Source: Oppiella nova
Taxonomy: Eukaryota; Arthropoda; Arachnida; Sarcoptiformes; Oppiidae
Length of the DNA: 23,267 nucleotides
Direction: 5' to 3'
Assembly (NCBI GenBank): GCA_905397405.1
Contig: CAJPVJ010000257.1
Span: forward strand, 6,930 to 30,196
Part shown: piece after piece, positions 1-11,939 of the stretch
Numbering within the stretch: the stretch's first letter is position 1
Layout: every line of letters starts with the position of its first letter
Program-made: the position numbers and the translations under genes
Notes under the pieces: generated by a model
Seen by the model: only the letters and a program-made list of their open reading frames with translations
Told to the model about the DNA's origin: nothing
The model's database searches: none

Positions 1-1394
1 TCAATCACCTTTTGATACACAGTGTTTGATATCTTCTGAAGTTTTACGATCTCTTTGTGATCACTCTCTTCATTATGATTATTATGAACGCTATTATTGT
101 TTGTAGTTTTGGTCGAAAAACAGCCGAAGCTCTCAATGCAACTGTTTTTGATAGTCTCGATGGAGGTGTCGGTGATAACAGAGCACTGGTTGGGGTATAT
201 AATGTCGGACAACGAGTGATTAGTATCGTTGCTGTTATTGATGGCATCGATGGGAAAGTTTCGCGGTTTGGGCGCAGAGTCGTAGCAATCGGTGCACTCA
301 TTAATAGCGGACAACCCTTTCAAAGGATTAACATTGCATTTATGTGTCTCGTCGGCCTTCAATGGACTCCCAATCGGTGTACCACTGGTTGAAAGACTCG
401 ACTGCTGTGAGGGTGAACTCAAATCGGCAAATATTTGCTGCAATTCCGAGTGAGGCTTATGCTCGACGACGGGAACGGCAACCGCACCGACACTACCCAT
501 CACCTCATTGCTCGTGTATTTGATGATTGAATGCATTTCAATGTCTTGAGCGGGCGGTGAGCTCTTGGGATAGTCGCCATTGGATGACGAGGTGGTCCTC
601 TCGCTGTTCACGTCGTAATTGTTTTGGATTAAGTTCACCACATTTGGGAACTGGTAGGTCGTGGTCGAGTCGGCCACCTTTGAGGGCAATCTCTGACCGG
701 TTTGGCGTTTCTTTCGGTTTTCGACGATTTTGTTCCGCAGATTCACTTTCTCTTCGTCCGAAAGGATCCATTCCTACCATAAGTTGTCATAAGATATGCA
801 AACAATTTGTCAATAATTATTGAGAAACGACTGAAAGGTTTGAAGTTTGAAATACTTTTTTCATTCCCAAATCCAAGCATTTCTTGAGCCGACACTTCTT
901 GCAGAACTTTCTGGTGACTAAATCGATGCGACAATTGTTATCGAAAGGACATTTGAAATCCTAGTTCATGTATATCCAGTGTTTCAAAAGGAGTTTCCCG
1001 TGAGTTTCAGCGAACATCATATGTAAAGTTAAATTGAAATTTAATTTTTCGTGATTTTATTAAACAAGGAAATAAAATTTAGAAACTTCTGTCATAATAC
1101 ATAATAGTATAGTCTTTATAAATGTATTTTTTGCAAACATTTTATACCTTTTTTCTCAACGCGTTTCGCCTGAAGAACGCTTTACACGATTCACATGTAA
1201 TTGCATTGAAATTATAGCCTAAAAATCGATACAATAGTATTATTACATAATTAGTAAAATCGATAAAATATAAACAAAATTAATATTTATAAGTTATAAG
1301 TTATAACAAAGACATAATCAATATAATACGGATGAATACCATGAGCTTTATCGCCACAAATGCCACATAATTTTGACACTTCTTTATCGTTCAT
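1..1394 (-). CDS. HR96: HR96-like (NR1J) nuclear receptor A, 3' part outside window
   Basis: Ligand-regulated transcription factor of the nuclear-receptor superfamily, expected in the nucleus. Four coding exons are visible: 1340-1394, 1148-1218, 856-960 and 1-773, which is still open at the window edge. Phases are 1,0,0 and splice sites are canonical. Residues 10-31 form zinc finger 1 (C-x2-C-x13-C-x2-C) with YNFNAITCESCKAFFRRN; the P-box CESCKA is the NR1J/HR96 type. Exon 3 holds zinc finger 2 (C-x5-C-x9-C-x2-C), ending CRLKKCLDLGMKK. Exon 4 starts EWILSDEE and continues as at least 257 residues of Ser/Asn/Thr-rich hinge with no LBD reached. Drosophila HR96 also has a long hinge. This copy has the most canonical DBD of the five (YNFNA, where B-E have KNFGA), so it may be the conserved HR96 orthologue. 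The LBD would lie left of position 1. The start ATG follows the spacing of the paralogs. Confidence 0.88.
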
Positions 1395-2476
1395 TACGAC
1401 ATGAAAATCACTGCAATTGTAGAGAAATAAACTGTTCATCAAATAATTGTTTGTTTTTAAATTTTTTGTGTTAGACTTGTTTTGTTTGATGGTAGATAAT
1501 AATTTTTATATATCGTAAAAATAATATTAAAAATAGATTGTAATTAATTGAAAACTTGCAAACTCATTATTACTGAATATATAAATATTAGTTAATATAT
1601 ACAGAGTGTCATAAATACGATACATACCTATGAATGCATAAAAAGTCTATTTGGAGACTAACCGTACGGTAAGGCAATTGAAACAAGTTTTTTGAATCAT
1701 GGTTTGGGGAACCGAGACGTGAATTACTGGTGCGGAGGTGTCGGTGCTATAATATGATCGTAATATAACGCCAAATGCATTATTAAGCAAATAATATTGC
1801 TGGAATATGTTTTGAATATATGGATAATACAAACCGATTTTAGTGGGAATTTTTTTTGTCGCACGTAGAAAATAATAAAAACAAAAATATTTTTATATGT
1901 TGTTCACTCGCGGAGTGTATAATATTTGTTAGTATAGTATCATAAAAACTGGTTGAGAGATAACAACACGAGTTTGATTGCGTATCTCAAATAGGATACT
2001 CGTAGAGACTAATGGTATTATAATGTGGATTTTTATTTAGCTAGCAAATATTTTAGCCTTGTCCACAAACATTAGTTTCAAAAAACTTTAAATACAACAC
2101 AGCAATAGCGATTATACACGTTATACACCATACACATTTTACATGATCATCTTTATAATTAATATATTTGAAAATATATATTTATTTATATTTTCATGTA
2201 TTCACTAAAAAATAAATCAAATATACTACTATACTATAAATACATATTTCAGGTTTTCAATGCAATTGAGCAAAATAATCAGTACTAATGCACTCTCACT
2301 CTCACTATGTGTTAACTAATACTACAATTTTATGGCACCAAAACCAAATAATATATTAATTCCCATTCCATACTACCATTCCGTATACTGGTATACACTA
2401 TCTACCAGTCCCTGAAACATGTAGTGAATTCTCTGTCTCTCACTGGCAAACATACACTACACTCTCATGTTGTGTC

Positions 2477-3818
2477 AGTTTATCGCTAGTTATGTGTTTG
2501 TTGTGATAACGACTGTTGTATTCAATGGCCAATAGTTTAGTCGAAAACTTGTTTGCCTCACAATATGTTCAATACATTGTAGATATATTCAGTCGATTCC
2601 GTCAAGTTTATCGCTAGTTATATGTTTGTTGTGATAACGACTGTTGTATTCAATGGCCAATAGTTTAGTCGAAAACTTGTTTGCCTCACAATATGTTCAA
2701 TACATTGTAGATATATTCAGTCGATTCCGTCGATAATCTTTAAAATATGAAAATTGTTGTAAACTTATTGAATGAACACAGTGTGAGATGGTATGAAATA
2801 TTTGTGTTCACAATATGCAGTGTTTGACTGTAATATCATTAGAGAGTGTTTTTGCGGAGAAAAAGTAGTTTTTAATACTATTAACTTCAATGTAAATTCA
2901 ATACAATTTTCTATATGCTATCAATGCTCAAGGTTTTCATGGTTTCGTCAGATATTTCTCTCTACGCTTACTATTCATTGCTTTTTACACTGAATATTGA
3001 GAATATTTTTTCATACATACTATAAAAATTAGTTACTCTCTATAAAAATAGCTCTCACTCAAAATTTGCACCCAGGTTGATATTATGACAGATAACCCTG
3101 ATGCAAATGTCATATAATACATGTACCTCCGGTATTGAGTCTATGACATCTACAACATGTTTGTGTGACTATTGAGTTATCATAAGAATCTCAAATTATA
3201 AATCATTTATAAGTTTATCGCTAGTTATGTGTTTGTTGTGATAACGACTGTTGTATTCAATGGCCAATAGTTTAGTCGAAAACTTGTTTGCCTCACAATA
3301 TGTTCAATACATTGTAGATATATTCAGTCGATTCCGTCAAATAATTTTTAAAATATTAAAATTGTTGAAAACGTATTGAATGAACACAGTGTGAGATGGT
3401 ATGAAATATTTGTGTTCACAATATGCGGTGTTTGACTGTAATATCATTAGAGAGTGTTTTTGCGGAGAGAAAAAGTAGTTTTTAATACTATTAACTTCAA
3501 TGTAAATTCAATACAATTTTCTATATGCTATCAATGCTCAAGGTTTTCATGGTTTCGTCAGATATTTCTCTCTACGCTTACTATTCATTGTTTTTTTACA
3601 CTGAATATTGAGAATATTTTTTCATACATACTATAAAAATTAGTTATTCTCTATATAAGTAGCTCTCACTCAAAATTTGCACCCAGGTTGATATGACAGA
3701 TAACCCTGATGCAAATGTCATATAATACATGTACCTCCGGTATTGAGTCTATGACATCTACAACATGTTTGTGTGACTATTGAGTTATCATAAGAATCTC
3801 AAATTATAAATCATTTAT
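2477..3818. repeat. Nested tandem repeat, A-A-B-A-B (A 128 bp, B about 479 bp)
   Basis: A 128-bp unit (from AGTTTATCGCTAGTTAT to GTCGATTCCGTC) occurs at 2477-2604, 2605-2732 and 3212-3339. The second and third copies are each followed by a shared B segment (2733-3211 and 3340-3818), making a 607-bp tandem duplication. The copies differ by a few substitutions and small indels, such as GATATTATGACAG versus GATATGACAG. Short open frames at 2793-2993 and 3454-3636 are parts of the repeat and are not credible genes. Confidence 0.9.
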
Positions 3819-3872
3819 TATCACCTGAGTACATTTTGGTTTAATAATTTGTTAGTGCAAAGTTGCACTCTT

Positions 3873-4025
3873 TTTAGTGCAAATTCATAGTGGTTTTACC
3901 AGGAATAAATAAAAAGCTAAATATAATTCAGTCAATAGTATTAATTGGCAGAGTATTTTAGTTGGAATAAATAGCATGGTGATAATTTATGTAGAATAAA
4001 TTTTATTTATTTTGTTTGCACTAAA
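3873..4025. repeat. Short inverted-repeat-bounded segment (MITE-like?)
   Basis: TTTAGTGCAAA at 3873-3883 is matched by its reverse complement TTTGCACTAAA at 4015-4025, bounding a 153-bp AT-rich non-coding segment. No target-site duplication is evident. A smaller TTTAGTGC...GCACTAAA pair occurs at 18633-18685. It may be a decayed MITE or chance. Confidence 0.3.
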
Positions 4026-4648
4026 TTGAATCCATAATTATTAACTCACCAAAAAAGTCATTATAATCAGACACATTTATTCATAGCAAACACGAACCCA
4101 TTTATTTGTTTAACTCCCTGTCTATAGTATATGAGAATGAGGGGGTGATTGGGAGGACTGGGATGTGAATACCGGTGCGCCTATTAGATGACCAATTCAT
4201 GCGTTGCTAAACACATTAAAACTTATGATTTTTTGTTTGTCGAAAATCAATTAAATATGAATTATTTTATAAAAACATGTTTAAAACTTTTATTGATGAT
4301 TATATGGTACACAAAACAAAAAATCATAAAAATATGATTATAATAACGAGTAATAAATGAATCAAATTAATGGCATGTTTTAAAGGTCACTGGTGGTGGA
4401 AAAATAATAATGTTTATGCTAAACATGGTCGATGATAGTATAGTATAAATAATCATATTTTGTACCATTTTTAAATATAAATTACACGAATTAATATTGC
4501 ACTGAAAATATACAGGGAATAACAAGTATTATATTTTGAAATACATTGTAATATAATTAACACTTTATAATGCTTTGCAAATGAATTAAATGTATAGATT
4601 TTCCTCTATTTTGTAAAACAATTTCTCAACAATTCCTCAGCAAATGAG

Positions 4649-6601
4649 TCACAAAACCATCAATTCATACGAGGGTTTCGTATCGCAAATCTCTTTGAGT
4701 AGGGGAAGTGGTGGGGTGGCCTGCCGGGCCTGTTTGATCATAAATGAGTTGGCGTGCCGTAGACTCAACCTCTGGATGTCCGCAAAATTACTCATTAGTT
4801 TCATTAGCCGTGTCTTCGCCTCGCATTCGGACCGATATTTCAGTTGTAAATATCGTTGCAATAAATGCATGTAAATGTGTCGCTGGAGTCTACGTAATAT
4901 GAAATCATTATGTTTAGTTATAGTCATTATGTCCAAGATTAATTTTAATACTCACTTAACAGTCTCCTTATGAGCGAGATTCGGACGATTAGGGTTAAAT
5001 AGTAATATCGCTGATAGCTAATAAATTTATGTAATTTAGTAATAATTATATTTAGTTTGTGGTAAAATGTATTGAATATTTACCAAATCGAGAACAAGGG
5101 GATCGCCATCCCATAGGTCCATCATATTTGTTATATATTTCTTATGTTCTTCATATAGGCCTACACTTATAGATGGATCAGGGTCTTTTATCCACATATT
5201 CAGGCTAACCCGAGACGATTTGTTATCATCCTATAAGATTTATACTTTAGACATTAGATATAAGTTTTATATAGCATACAGAATAACAATAAAGTGACTT
5301 CTTATTAATTGTAAACTAAAATAACAATTATAAAGACCTCGTATACAATCCAACTATCGGTGAGACTATCATAGGTGACAATGGACCGCAACATAAGCAT
5401 CTCCAGTCCCCCCAACTTGAGGAGTGAGATCTGGTCGGAGTCGCAGACAGTGTTAAATCCTCGCAAACTCTTACACATCTTCACCATATTTGGGATGTCT
5501 TTCTCGCATTTGTTTAGTATAGTGTGGATGCAGTCGTGAAACTCCGTGGGCTCTGACGTGACAAATGGTATGAAGTTTCGCTGCAAATGACTGGTGGCGG
5601 CCAACAGCTCATTGAGACGACTGAACTCATTCTCGTTGAAGTTGTTGTTGTAGTCAGTGATGGGTCGACCCACCGGTATGACAGGCCAGTTGTTAAACTC
5701 AATCAAATCGCTGATATCATCGTCTGATATGTCGTTAATATGCGGCGAAAGCACTTCCACTTCCATTCCTCGGGAGTCCGATTCGTTAAAGCCATCAAAG
5801 TTTGTGGTGTTCTCGCTGTCTGGAGGGGAACAGGTGTTTGTGTCGATATTATTGATGTCTTTGTGGGCATAATTGTGGCCTGAGTTTGACGGTTCAGGGG
5901 ATGAATCGCTGGAAGAGTCGATATAACTATTGCTGTCGTCGTTATACTTCCGCTTCTGGCGTTTGGTCTCTATTTTGATTCGTCGGACTTCCCTCTCGTC
6001 GTCATTCAGTATCCAATCCTAAGATTCAATTAATTTCCTTAATATTTATAGACTATTAAAAATATGTCAATCAATACCTGTCTCATCCCGATTGCGAAAC
6101 ATTTTTTGAGTCGACACGTGCGACAAAATCTTCTGGTAATCAAATCTATTTTGCAGTTATCGTTGAAATAACAGATATATTCCTATTATTAGAGGATTTG
6201 AATGATGAAAATTATTTTAATACATTTATTTCATTTAAATTATTTATAATAATTACATCAATTTTTGCCGCATTTCTCCGGAAGAATGCTTTACACGACT
6301 CACACGAAACGGCACCGAAATTCTTGCCTAAAGTCCGGAATTTCGGAAAATATTTTTAAAAATTCATAATTTAATAAATTTGTTATTTAATTAACTGTTT
6401 GTGCATCTAACAAATATAATAAAACACCTGTATTTTACTTGAATGAAAATCAATTGTACAATTATAAATTATTATACACTAACAATGGCTTACTTTATTT
6501 TTATTTAATTAGATAATAATTGTTTATAATTTATAAATGATACATAACATACCAATAGATTTATCGCCACAAACCAAACATGTTTTCAATTTGTTTGACA
6601 T
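4649..6601 (-). CDS. HR96-like (NR1J) nuclear receptor B, complete
   Basis: Complete nuclear receptor of about 451 residues. Seven coding exons: 6553-6601, 6257-6327, 6078-6182, 5338-6018, 5084-5230, 4956-5017 and 4649-4889, with phases 1,0,0,0,0,2 and GT-AG introns throughout. Residues 8-30 hold zinc finger 1 (CLVCGDKSIG, then the CESCKA P-box). Exon 3 holds zinc finger 2, with RRFCRTCRLKKCF and the T-box-like end IGMRQ. Exon 4 starts DWILNDDE, passes through an acidic/Ser/Asn hinge and a WPVIPVGRPITDYNN segment, and enters the LBD, where the receptor signature DQISLLK lies at about 270-276. Exon 6 encodes LLFNPNRPNL, typical of the LBD. The C-terminus carries an AF-2-like PLPLLKEICD. All eight zinc-binding cysteines are present. 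It sits head-to-tail between A and the relic copy, and is closest to C. By family it should bind DNA and a small lipophilic ligand; the ligand is unknown. Confidence 0.93.
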
Positions 6602-7305
6602 GGTTTCGTACGGGGACACAATGTATAAGTGCACAATATGTGTAACATTAATTCATCGCATACTATTAATAGAGAGAAAAATGAAATCTGAATAAAAAAT
6701 TATTTATAAGAAGTGAAACTTTCTTATAACATCATAATTAAAACCCAGATCGATAAAAATGTTTTAAATAAATCATTGCTATGGGAATCCATAGACATAC
6801 TGGGATACATGCACTCAACCTCATACATGTGTTGTCAACTGTTATATTCATTATCTAATTTACTATTTCATAGGTCTGTATCCAGCTAGTTATACAATTT
6901 TCGTATTTACAGCACTGTTTATTACCGCGTTTTACTATATATTACTGAATATTATTACACAAACATTTTTAGAACTTACCTTGAAACGCTGAATAAATAT
7001 TAATATAGCAAAAATTAATATGAACTTTGAAACTTATTGATTTTAATATAATTAATCACAAACAATATAGTTATATTTAAACAGATCGATAACAATAATA
7101 AAAATGTTATTTACTAGTCAAAAACACAAATTTAAACTACAACAGCAACTATGTTGAATACACTGAATATGCTTAGAAAAGCTATGTATAATATACTGTA
7201 CAATGGGATAGGGATGGATAAAAACCTAAATTACGAGGATAATATAGTGGTGCGCAGGTTCTCTGCAATTACCACAATCACCACTACATCATACTCTTGT
7301 AAAAG

Positions 7306-7314
7306 CCTTTTATA
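7306..7314 (-). promoter_or_regulatory. TATA box candidate upstream of receptor B
   Basis: On the minus strand the sequence reads TATAAAAGG, a consensus TATA box, about 705 bp before the ATG of receptor B. The same block is recognisably shared with the region upstream of receptor C (TATAAA at 11940-11945), including a downstream GCGCACC element. A transcription start near 7275-7285 would be expected about 30 bp downstream. The assignment rests on conservation between paralogs and on the motif; no transcript is visible. Confidence 0.45.
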
Positions 7315-8718
7315 AGTGGAGTTTAGTGTTTAGAAAAAATTATACTTTTAAAACAAGTTTTTTAAAAAAATAAATTTTATATTGTTATACACAGTAGTAT
7401 AGTATGTATTGACTGTTTTCCAGAATTTGCTATTTATTCATTGATAATTTAATACATGGCTTTTGGTATACAAGTACTTTTGTATATACTACAACTGTGA
7501 GCAAACAATAATTAGTAACTTCTAGTATTTAGTTATGAAATCATTAGGGGGTTTATAATTTCAAGGCTCTCATTATATTATATTTTTTATCGATTTGTAG
7601 ATACCATGTGTAATCACTGCCATTGAGAAAGCATTGCATGATTATAAGTTATGAACGCATTGAATGGCAAATAACACATAAATTGTAGTTGACTTTAATG
7701 ATGGCATAAACACATTAAAGGTAATTACATTAATTGTTTTCTTTTCTTGCATTTATTATGATCAGATAATTAAAAAGTCATTTTTCTTTAGCATTATTTC
7801 ACTAGCGTTTCAAAAAAATAATCTATTTTTTATTAATGCCAAAATGTATTTGTATATTTCAGTAAAAGTCAAGCAACGAATTGTCTGCCTATTAATAAGT
7901 AAAATATTTTCAAAATACAGTATTACATTCACTTTAGTCCAAATAATTGTACTTAAGCTAAGCTAATATAAGTCCATGTGAACCGGCTTTTATTATTATC
8001 ATATGAACTTATATTATTATTATATGTTAATTTATATAACAAATGTATGTCGGAAAATATCATCAAAAATAAATAGAAATTCTTGTTTATTATTGCTGTA
8101 TAACTAAATATACGGGAAGTGTTGAGAATGTCTATGAATAGGTTATTGAAAATAAAATTTACTTTAACGTATATATTATTAGTTTTCAGACCCATTGAAG
8201 TGTTAGCCCTCGTAAACAATTGCTTATACAATTGCTGTATAATAGTTTTGTATATAAATTCTTGAATACATTATAATTACAGTGAATAAGTCTTTCCCGG
8301 TTTCCCCAATAATGCTATAAAACATACCATATTTTATATTGTATTTGTTATAAAATAAAGCACAATAAAAGTTATGAAACATTGTTAACAATAGGCATGA
8401 GTTTAAAACATGTTTCCTAAGCCATACATTTTTCAAATCATACATATCTTGAGATAGTAAAGTAATATAAAATAAGCTATTTTATATATCGCTAATAATT
8501 CAGGTAAAGCTGATAAAACTTGGTATGAGCTCATTGTGAACCTAATATGAGTACGTTAATTTTTATAATAATGTTACATGAAATTGATATATTACATGTT
8601 TTGATATTTTAAATTAAGTTATAATTACAGATGTGCACAAATATTTTCAATGTTTTCCGCGAAATTTGATAAATACTGATTGATTAGCAAATTTTATACC
8701 ATTATTATTATCATGTGA

Positions 8719-8970
8719 TTACCTAATGTCTCTAATCCTTTCAAATAGGGGCAGCGAGTATGCGGCCTTATAAATTGTATAATTAAATAATTTTAATTAT
8801 ATTAATATTAAAATATGTATTGAAATTGATAATAAATACCAAATCAGGTGTAAGAAGGTACAGCCCATTTTTTCGGTACAGTGTATATTTGTATATTTAT
8901 GACCCGGATATTTTCACGACTGATGTGAACACTTTCAGAATTATAAACTATGTTTGATTGATTTCATACC
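8719..8970 (-). pseudogene. Remnant of a sixth HR96-like receptor (two LBD exons)
   Basis: Two pieces of a degraded receptor gene lie between B and C in the same orientation. The segment 8840-8970 corresponds to coding exon 5: read on the minus strand it keeps KS-x-K/R-x-SL, F, KCS and KY-x-GH in register with exon 5 of receptor E. It has several in-frame stops, a frameshift near its end, and still has its AG acceptor and GT donor. The segment 8719-8772 corresponds to the end of the last exon and reads YSLPLFERIRDIR then stop, closest to the C-terminus of receptor D (YSLPIFHEICDIK). Exon 6 and most of exon 7 are gone, as are the DBD exons. This is a dead copy, most similar to the D/E branch. 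Confidence 0.75.
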
Positions 8971-9176
8971 CTGTTTATAATTTATATTTAAAATTTTGTT
9001 ACTACAATTTTGTAGTACAAATAAAGTTAAAACAGTAATTGCATAACAATGCTATTAGCACTCGAGCGTTGTTTTATAATAAGAACCGGGGTATTTTATA
9101 AAATTGGTAACACTTTTGTGGTTTAAGGAATAAATTTTAATAATATATTATCCTCTGTTAAAATGATTTTTACAAT

Positions 9177-9182
9177 TTTATT
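9177..9182 (-). terminator. Polyadenylation signal candidate for receptor C
   Basis: AATAAA on the minus strand, about 15 bp beyond the stop codon of receptor C. The motif is common in AT-rich DNA, so the support is positional only. Confidence 0.35.
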
Positions 9183-9196
9183 TACAATTTACAAAT

Positions 9197-11222
9197 TCAT
9201 CTCAAAACAGTCGACTGATATGCAGGCCTTGTATCACAAATCTCACTGAGAAGTGGTGTTTCATTTTTGTAGGCATGCCTGACCATGAAGGCATTGGCGT
9301 GACATATGCCCAGCTCATGGATATCTTCGAAACTACTCATTAGTCTCATTAGCCGTAACTTTGCCTCGCATTCAGACCGATATTTTAAATGTAAATATCG
9401 TTGCAATAAATGCATGTACATATGTCGCTGGAGTCTAGATAATACAAAATTATCATTTTTATACAATGTAGTGGACATATGGATCCATTTCGCGACTTAC
9501 TTAACGGTATCCCTATGTGTGAGGTTCGGTCGGTTGGGATTAAACAGCAATATCAACGTTAACTAAACAAATTAATTAATAATATTTGGTATGATAAAAA
9601 TAAATTCTAGATTATATTGGGTACCAAATCGAGAGTAAGGGGATCGCCGTCCCATATGTCCAACATATTTGATATATACTTGTGGTGCATGTCGTAAAAT
9701 CCATTATTTGAAATACTAGGTTCAGGTGTAGACAATCGCCATAATTTAAGGCTCACGCGCGCGGATTTGGTGTTATCCTACATAACCGTATTTATAACTA
9801 TTAACTAATAGCTAAATATTGAGTTAATTGTGCGAAAAACTTATGCTAATGAATATAAATACCTCGAACACAATCCAACTATCGGTGAGACTATCATAGG
9901 TGATGATTGAGCGCAATAATATCATCTCCAGTCCCCCCAACTTGAGGAGTGAGATCTGGTCGGAGTCGCAGACAGTGTTAAATCCGCGCAAACTCTTACA
10001 CATCTTCACCAGTTTTGGGATATCTTTCTCGCATTTAGTGAACAAAATTCTGGCGCATTCCTCGGAAACGGTGGGCTCTGACGTGACAAATGATATGAAG
10101 TTTCGCTGCAAATGACTGGTGGCCGCCATCAGCTCATTGAGACTATTATACTCTTTCTCGTTGAAGCCGTTGTTGTAGTCAGTGATGGGTCGCCCAATGG
10201 GTACGACAGGCCAGTCGTCAAACTTAATCAAATTGTTGATATCATCTTCTGATGATTTTGGCGCAAACACTTCCACTTCCATACCTCTTGAGTTAGTGTC
10301 AGAGTCAGTGATGGATCGCCCAACCGGTACGACAGACCAGTTGTCAGACACAACGGCATCGGTGTTATTATCATCGGTTGATATGTCGCTAATGTGTGGT
10401 GAAAGCACTCCCACTTTCATACCGTGTAAATTGGATATATTGGATCCATTGCCAGCGCCATCATTGGTTATGGTGCTCTTAACGTCTGGTGGGGAACAGG
10501 TGTTTGTGTTTATGTCATTGATGTCTTTGTGGGCATAATTGTAGCCTGAATTTGACTGTTCAGGGGATGAATCGCTGGAAGAGTCGATATAACTATTGCT
10601 GTCGTCGTTATACTTCCGCTTCTGGCGTTTGGTCTCTATTTTGATTCGTCGGACTTCCCTCTCCTCGTCATTCAGTATCCAATCCTAAGATTCAGTTAAT
10701 TTCCTTAATATTTATAGACTATTAAAATGCGAAATCAATACCTGTCTCATCCCGACTGCGAAACATTTTTTGAGTCGACACGTGCGACAAAATCTTCTGG
10801 TAACCAAATTTATTTTGCAGTTATTGTTGAAATAACAAACATATTCCTGTTATTAGAGTATTTTGTGGTAAATATTTTTTATTAAAAATGTTTTTAATAA
10901 TTACATTAAATTTTGTCGCATTTCTTCGGAAGAATGCTTTACACGATTCACACGAAACGGCACCGAAATTCTTGCCTAAAGAATATTCCGTAAAATATTT
11001 GGACAAATAATTAACTTGTTTTTAAAACAAGTGAGATTAAACACTTGTAGTTTTTTATAATATAAATGAAATATAATTATAAAACCGATGTTTTTATGAC
11101 ATACTTTCATTTTTGTTTTAAAAACTAAAATTAATTAATCTAGTATTAGTACATTTGTATATAAATCACATACCAATAGACTTGTCGCCACAAACCAAAC
11201 ATGATTTCAATTTGCTTGACAT
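9197..11222 (-). CDS. HR96-like (NR1J) nuclear receptor C, with duplicated hinge module
   Basis: Complete receptor of about 499 residues. Seven coding exons: 11174-11222, 10905-10975, 10742-10846, 9863-10684, 9625-9777, 9501-9562 and 9197-9434, with the same phases as B. Zinc finger 1 contains CLVCGDKSIG and CESCKAFFRR; zinc finger 2 ends CRLKKCFAVGMRQ. Exon 4 is the longest in the family (274 codons) because a 46-codon module (GM-x-V-x-V...VVPVGRSITD / VVPIGRPITDYNN) occurs twice, starting near residues 164 and 210. The LBD signature DQISLLK is at about 317-323. Exon 6 gives LILLFNPNRPNL, and the C-terminus has TPLLSEICD as AF-2. Exons 3-4 and the intron between them are nearly identical to those of B, which suggests recent duplication or gene conversion. 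Start and splice sites are supported by alignment to B, D and E. Confidence 0.93.
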
Positions 11223-11939
11223 ATCTTGTTGAAACAATTCACAAGTGCAAAATATTACTACAGTGAATACAAAAATAAAATAAAATCGACAAAATATTTT
11301 TACTATAATAAGAATTGCAACTTGCATATAATATTATGGTTATAAAGAACATAAAATCGATAAAACGAATAAAATATTAAATGATTGCCAAAGATACATG
11401 CACAAAAGTATATACACTATTTAGTCAACTGTCATGCACAATAAACTACTAGTTACAAGTTTAATATGGAGTACAATGTAATGTACATTAAGTACATTAA
11501 GTACAGAATATTAACTGATAGGAATATTACATTGTAATCTTACAAAGTCATTGCTATTTATGAGAATTTACTATTTTCATTAAAATGTACTGGTATTTAA
11601 ATATTGAACATACCTTACAATCATAGATATATTAAATATGTAAATAATTAGTATAATATTATTAATTTTAAAAGTCACAAATACTAATGCACTAATCGAT
11701 AATATAATATATCAAGCTACTAATCAATATAAAATATTGTCTTTAGAATAATAAAAATTTTATGTTATAAAATATTCAAATAAATTCTTATTAAATACTT
11801 GTTACATGTTACACTTGTTAAAAAATACTTGTTAAATATGTCTAAAAAATATAATATCCAGTTGACTAGTGGTAGAAAAACCTAAATGACTCTGATTATA
11901 TTCTGGTGCGCAAGTCACTGCCACTACTGGATAAAGTGG

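Larger units (their letters stand above)
1395..4648. other. Intergenic region between receptors A and B
   Basis: AT-rich and without a credible gene. It holds the A-A-B-A-B repeat (2477-3818) and the inverted-repeat segment (3873-4025). A pair of GCGCACC-like blocks on the minus strand (around 1710-1745 and 4150-4185) resembles the promoter-region element of B and C. The open frame at 1647-1832 lacks recognisable features. Confidence 0.6.
6602..9196. other. Intergenic region between receptors B and C
   Basis: It holds the promoter candidate for B around 7205-7330 and the relic receptor exons at 8719-8970. Open frames at 7953-8231 and 8224-8445 on the minus strand are low-complexity and AT-driven, with no splice partners or motifs. 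I see nothing else. Confidence 0.6.

Noticed and set aside
57-392. Plus-strand open frame of 111 codons and the overlapping minus-strand frame at 44-301
   Set aside because: Both are out-of-frame shadows of the exon 4 hinge of receptor A, which is open on the minus strand across all of 1-773 and continues the DBD in frame.
2793-2993. Plus-strand frame with a repeat copy at 3454-3636
   Set aside because: The two frames look alike only because both lie in the 607-bp duplication. The composition is AT-driven, and there is no start context, splice partner or motif.
5514-5702. Minus-strand frame inside exon 4 of receptor B, and plus-strand frames at 5657-5872 and 10182-10538
   Set aside because: They overlap conserved LBD/hinge sequence in the wrong frame; the correct frame has homologs in every paralog.
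7953-8445. Two minus-strand frames of 92 and 73 codons
   Set aside because: Rich in Ile, Asn, Tyr, Phe and Leu as expected for random AT-rich sequence; no conserved motif or paralog in the window.
10821-11006. Minus-strand frame starting MSKYFTEYSLGKNFG
   Set aside because: This is exon 2 of receptor C read through its flanking introns; the AG acceptor at 10976-10977 and the phase shared with all paralogs give the true boundary.
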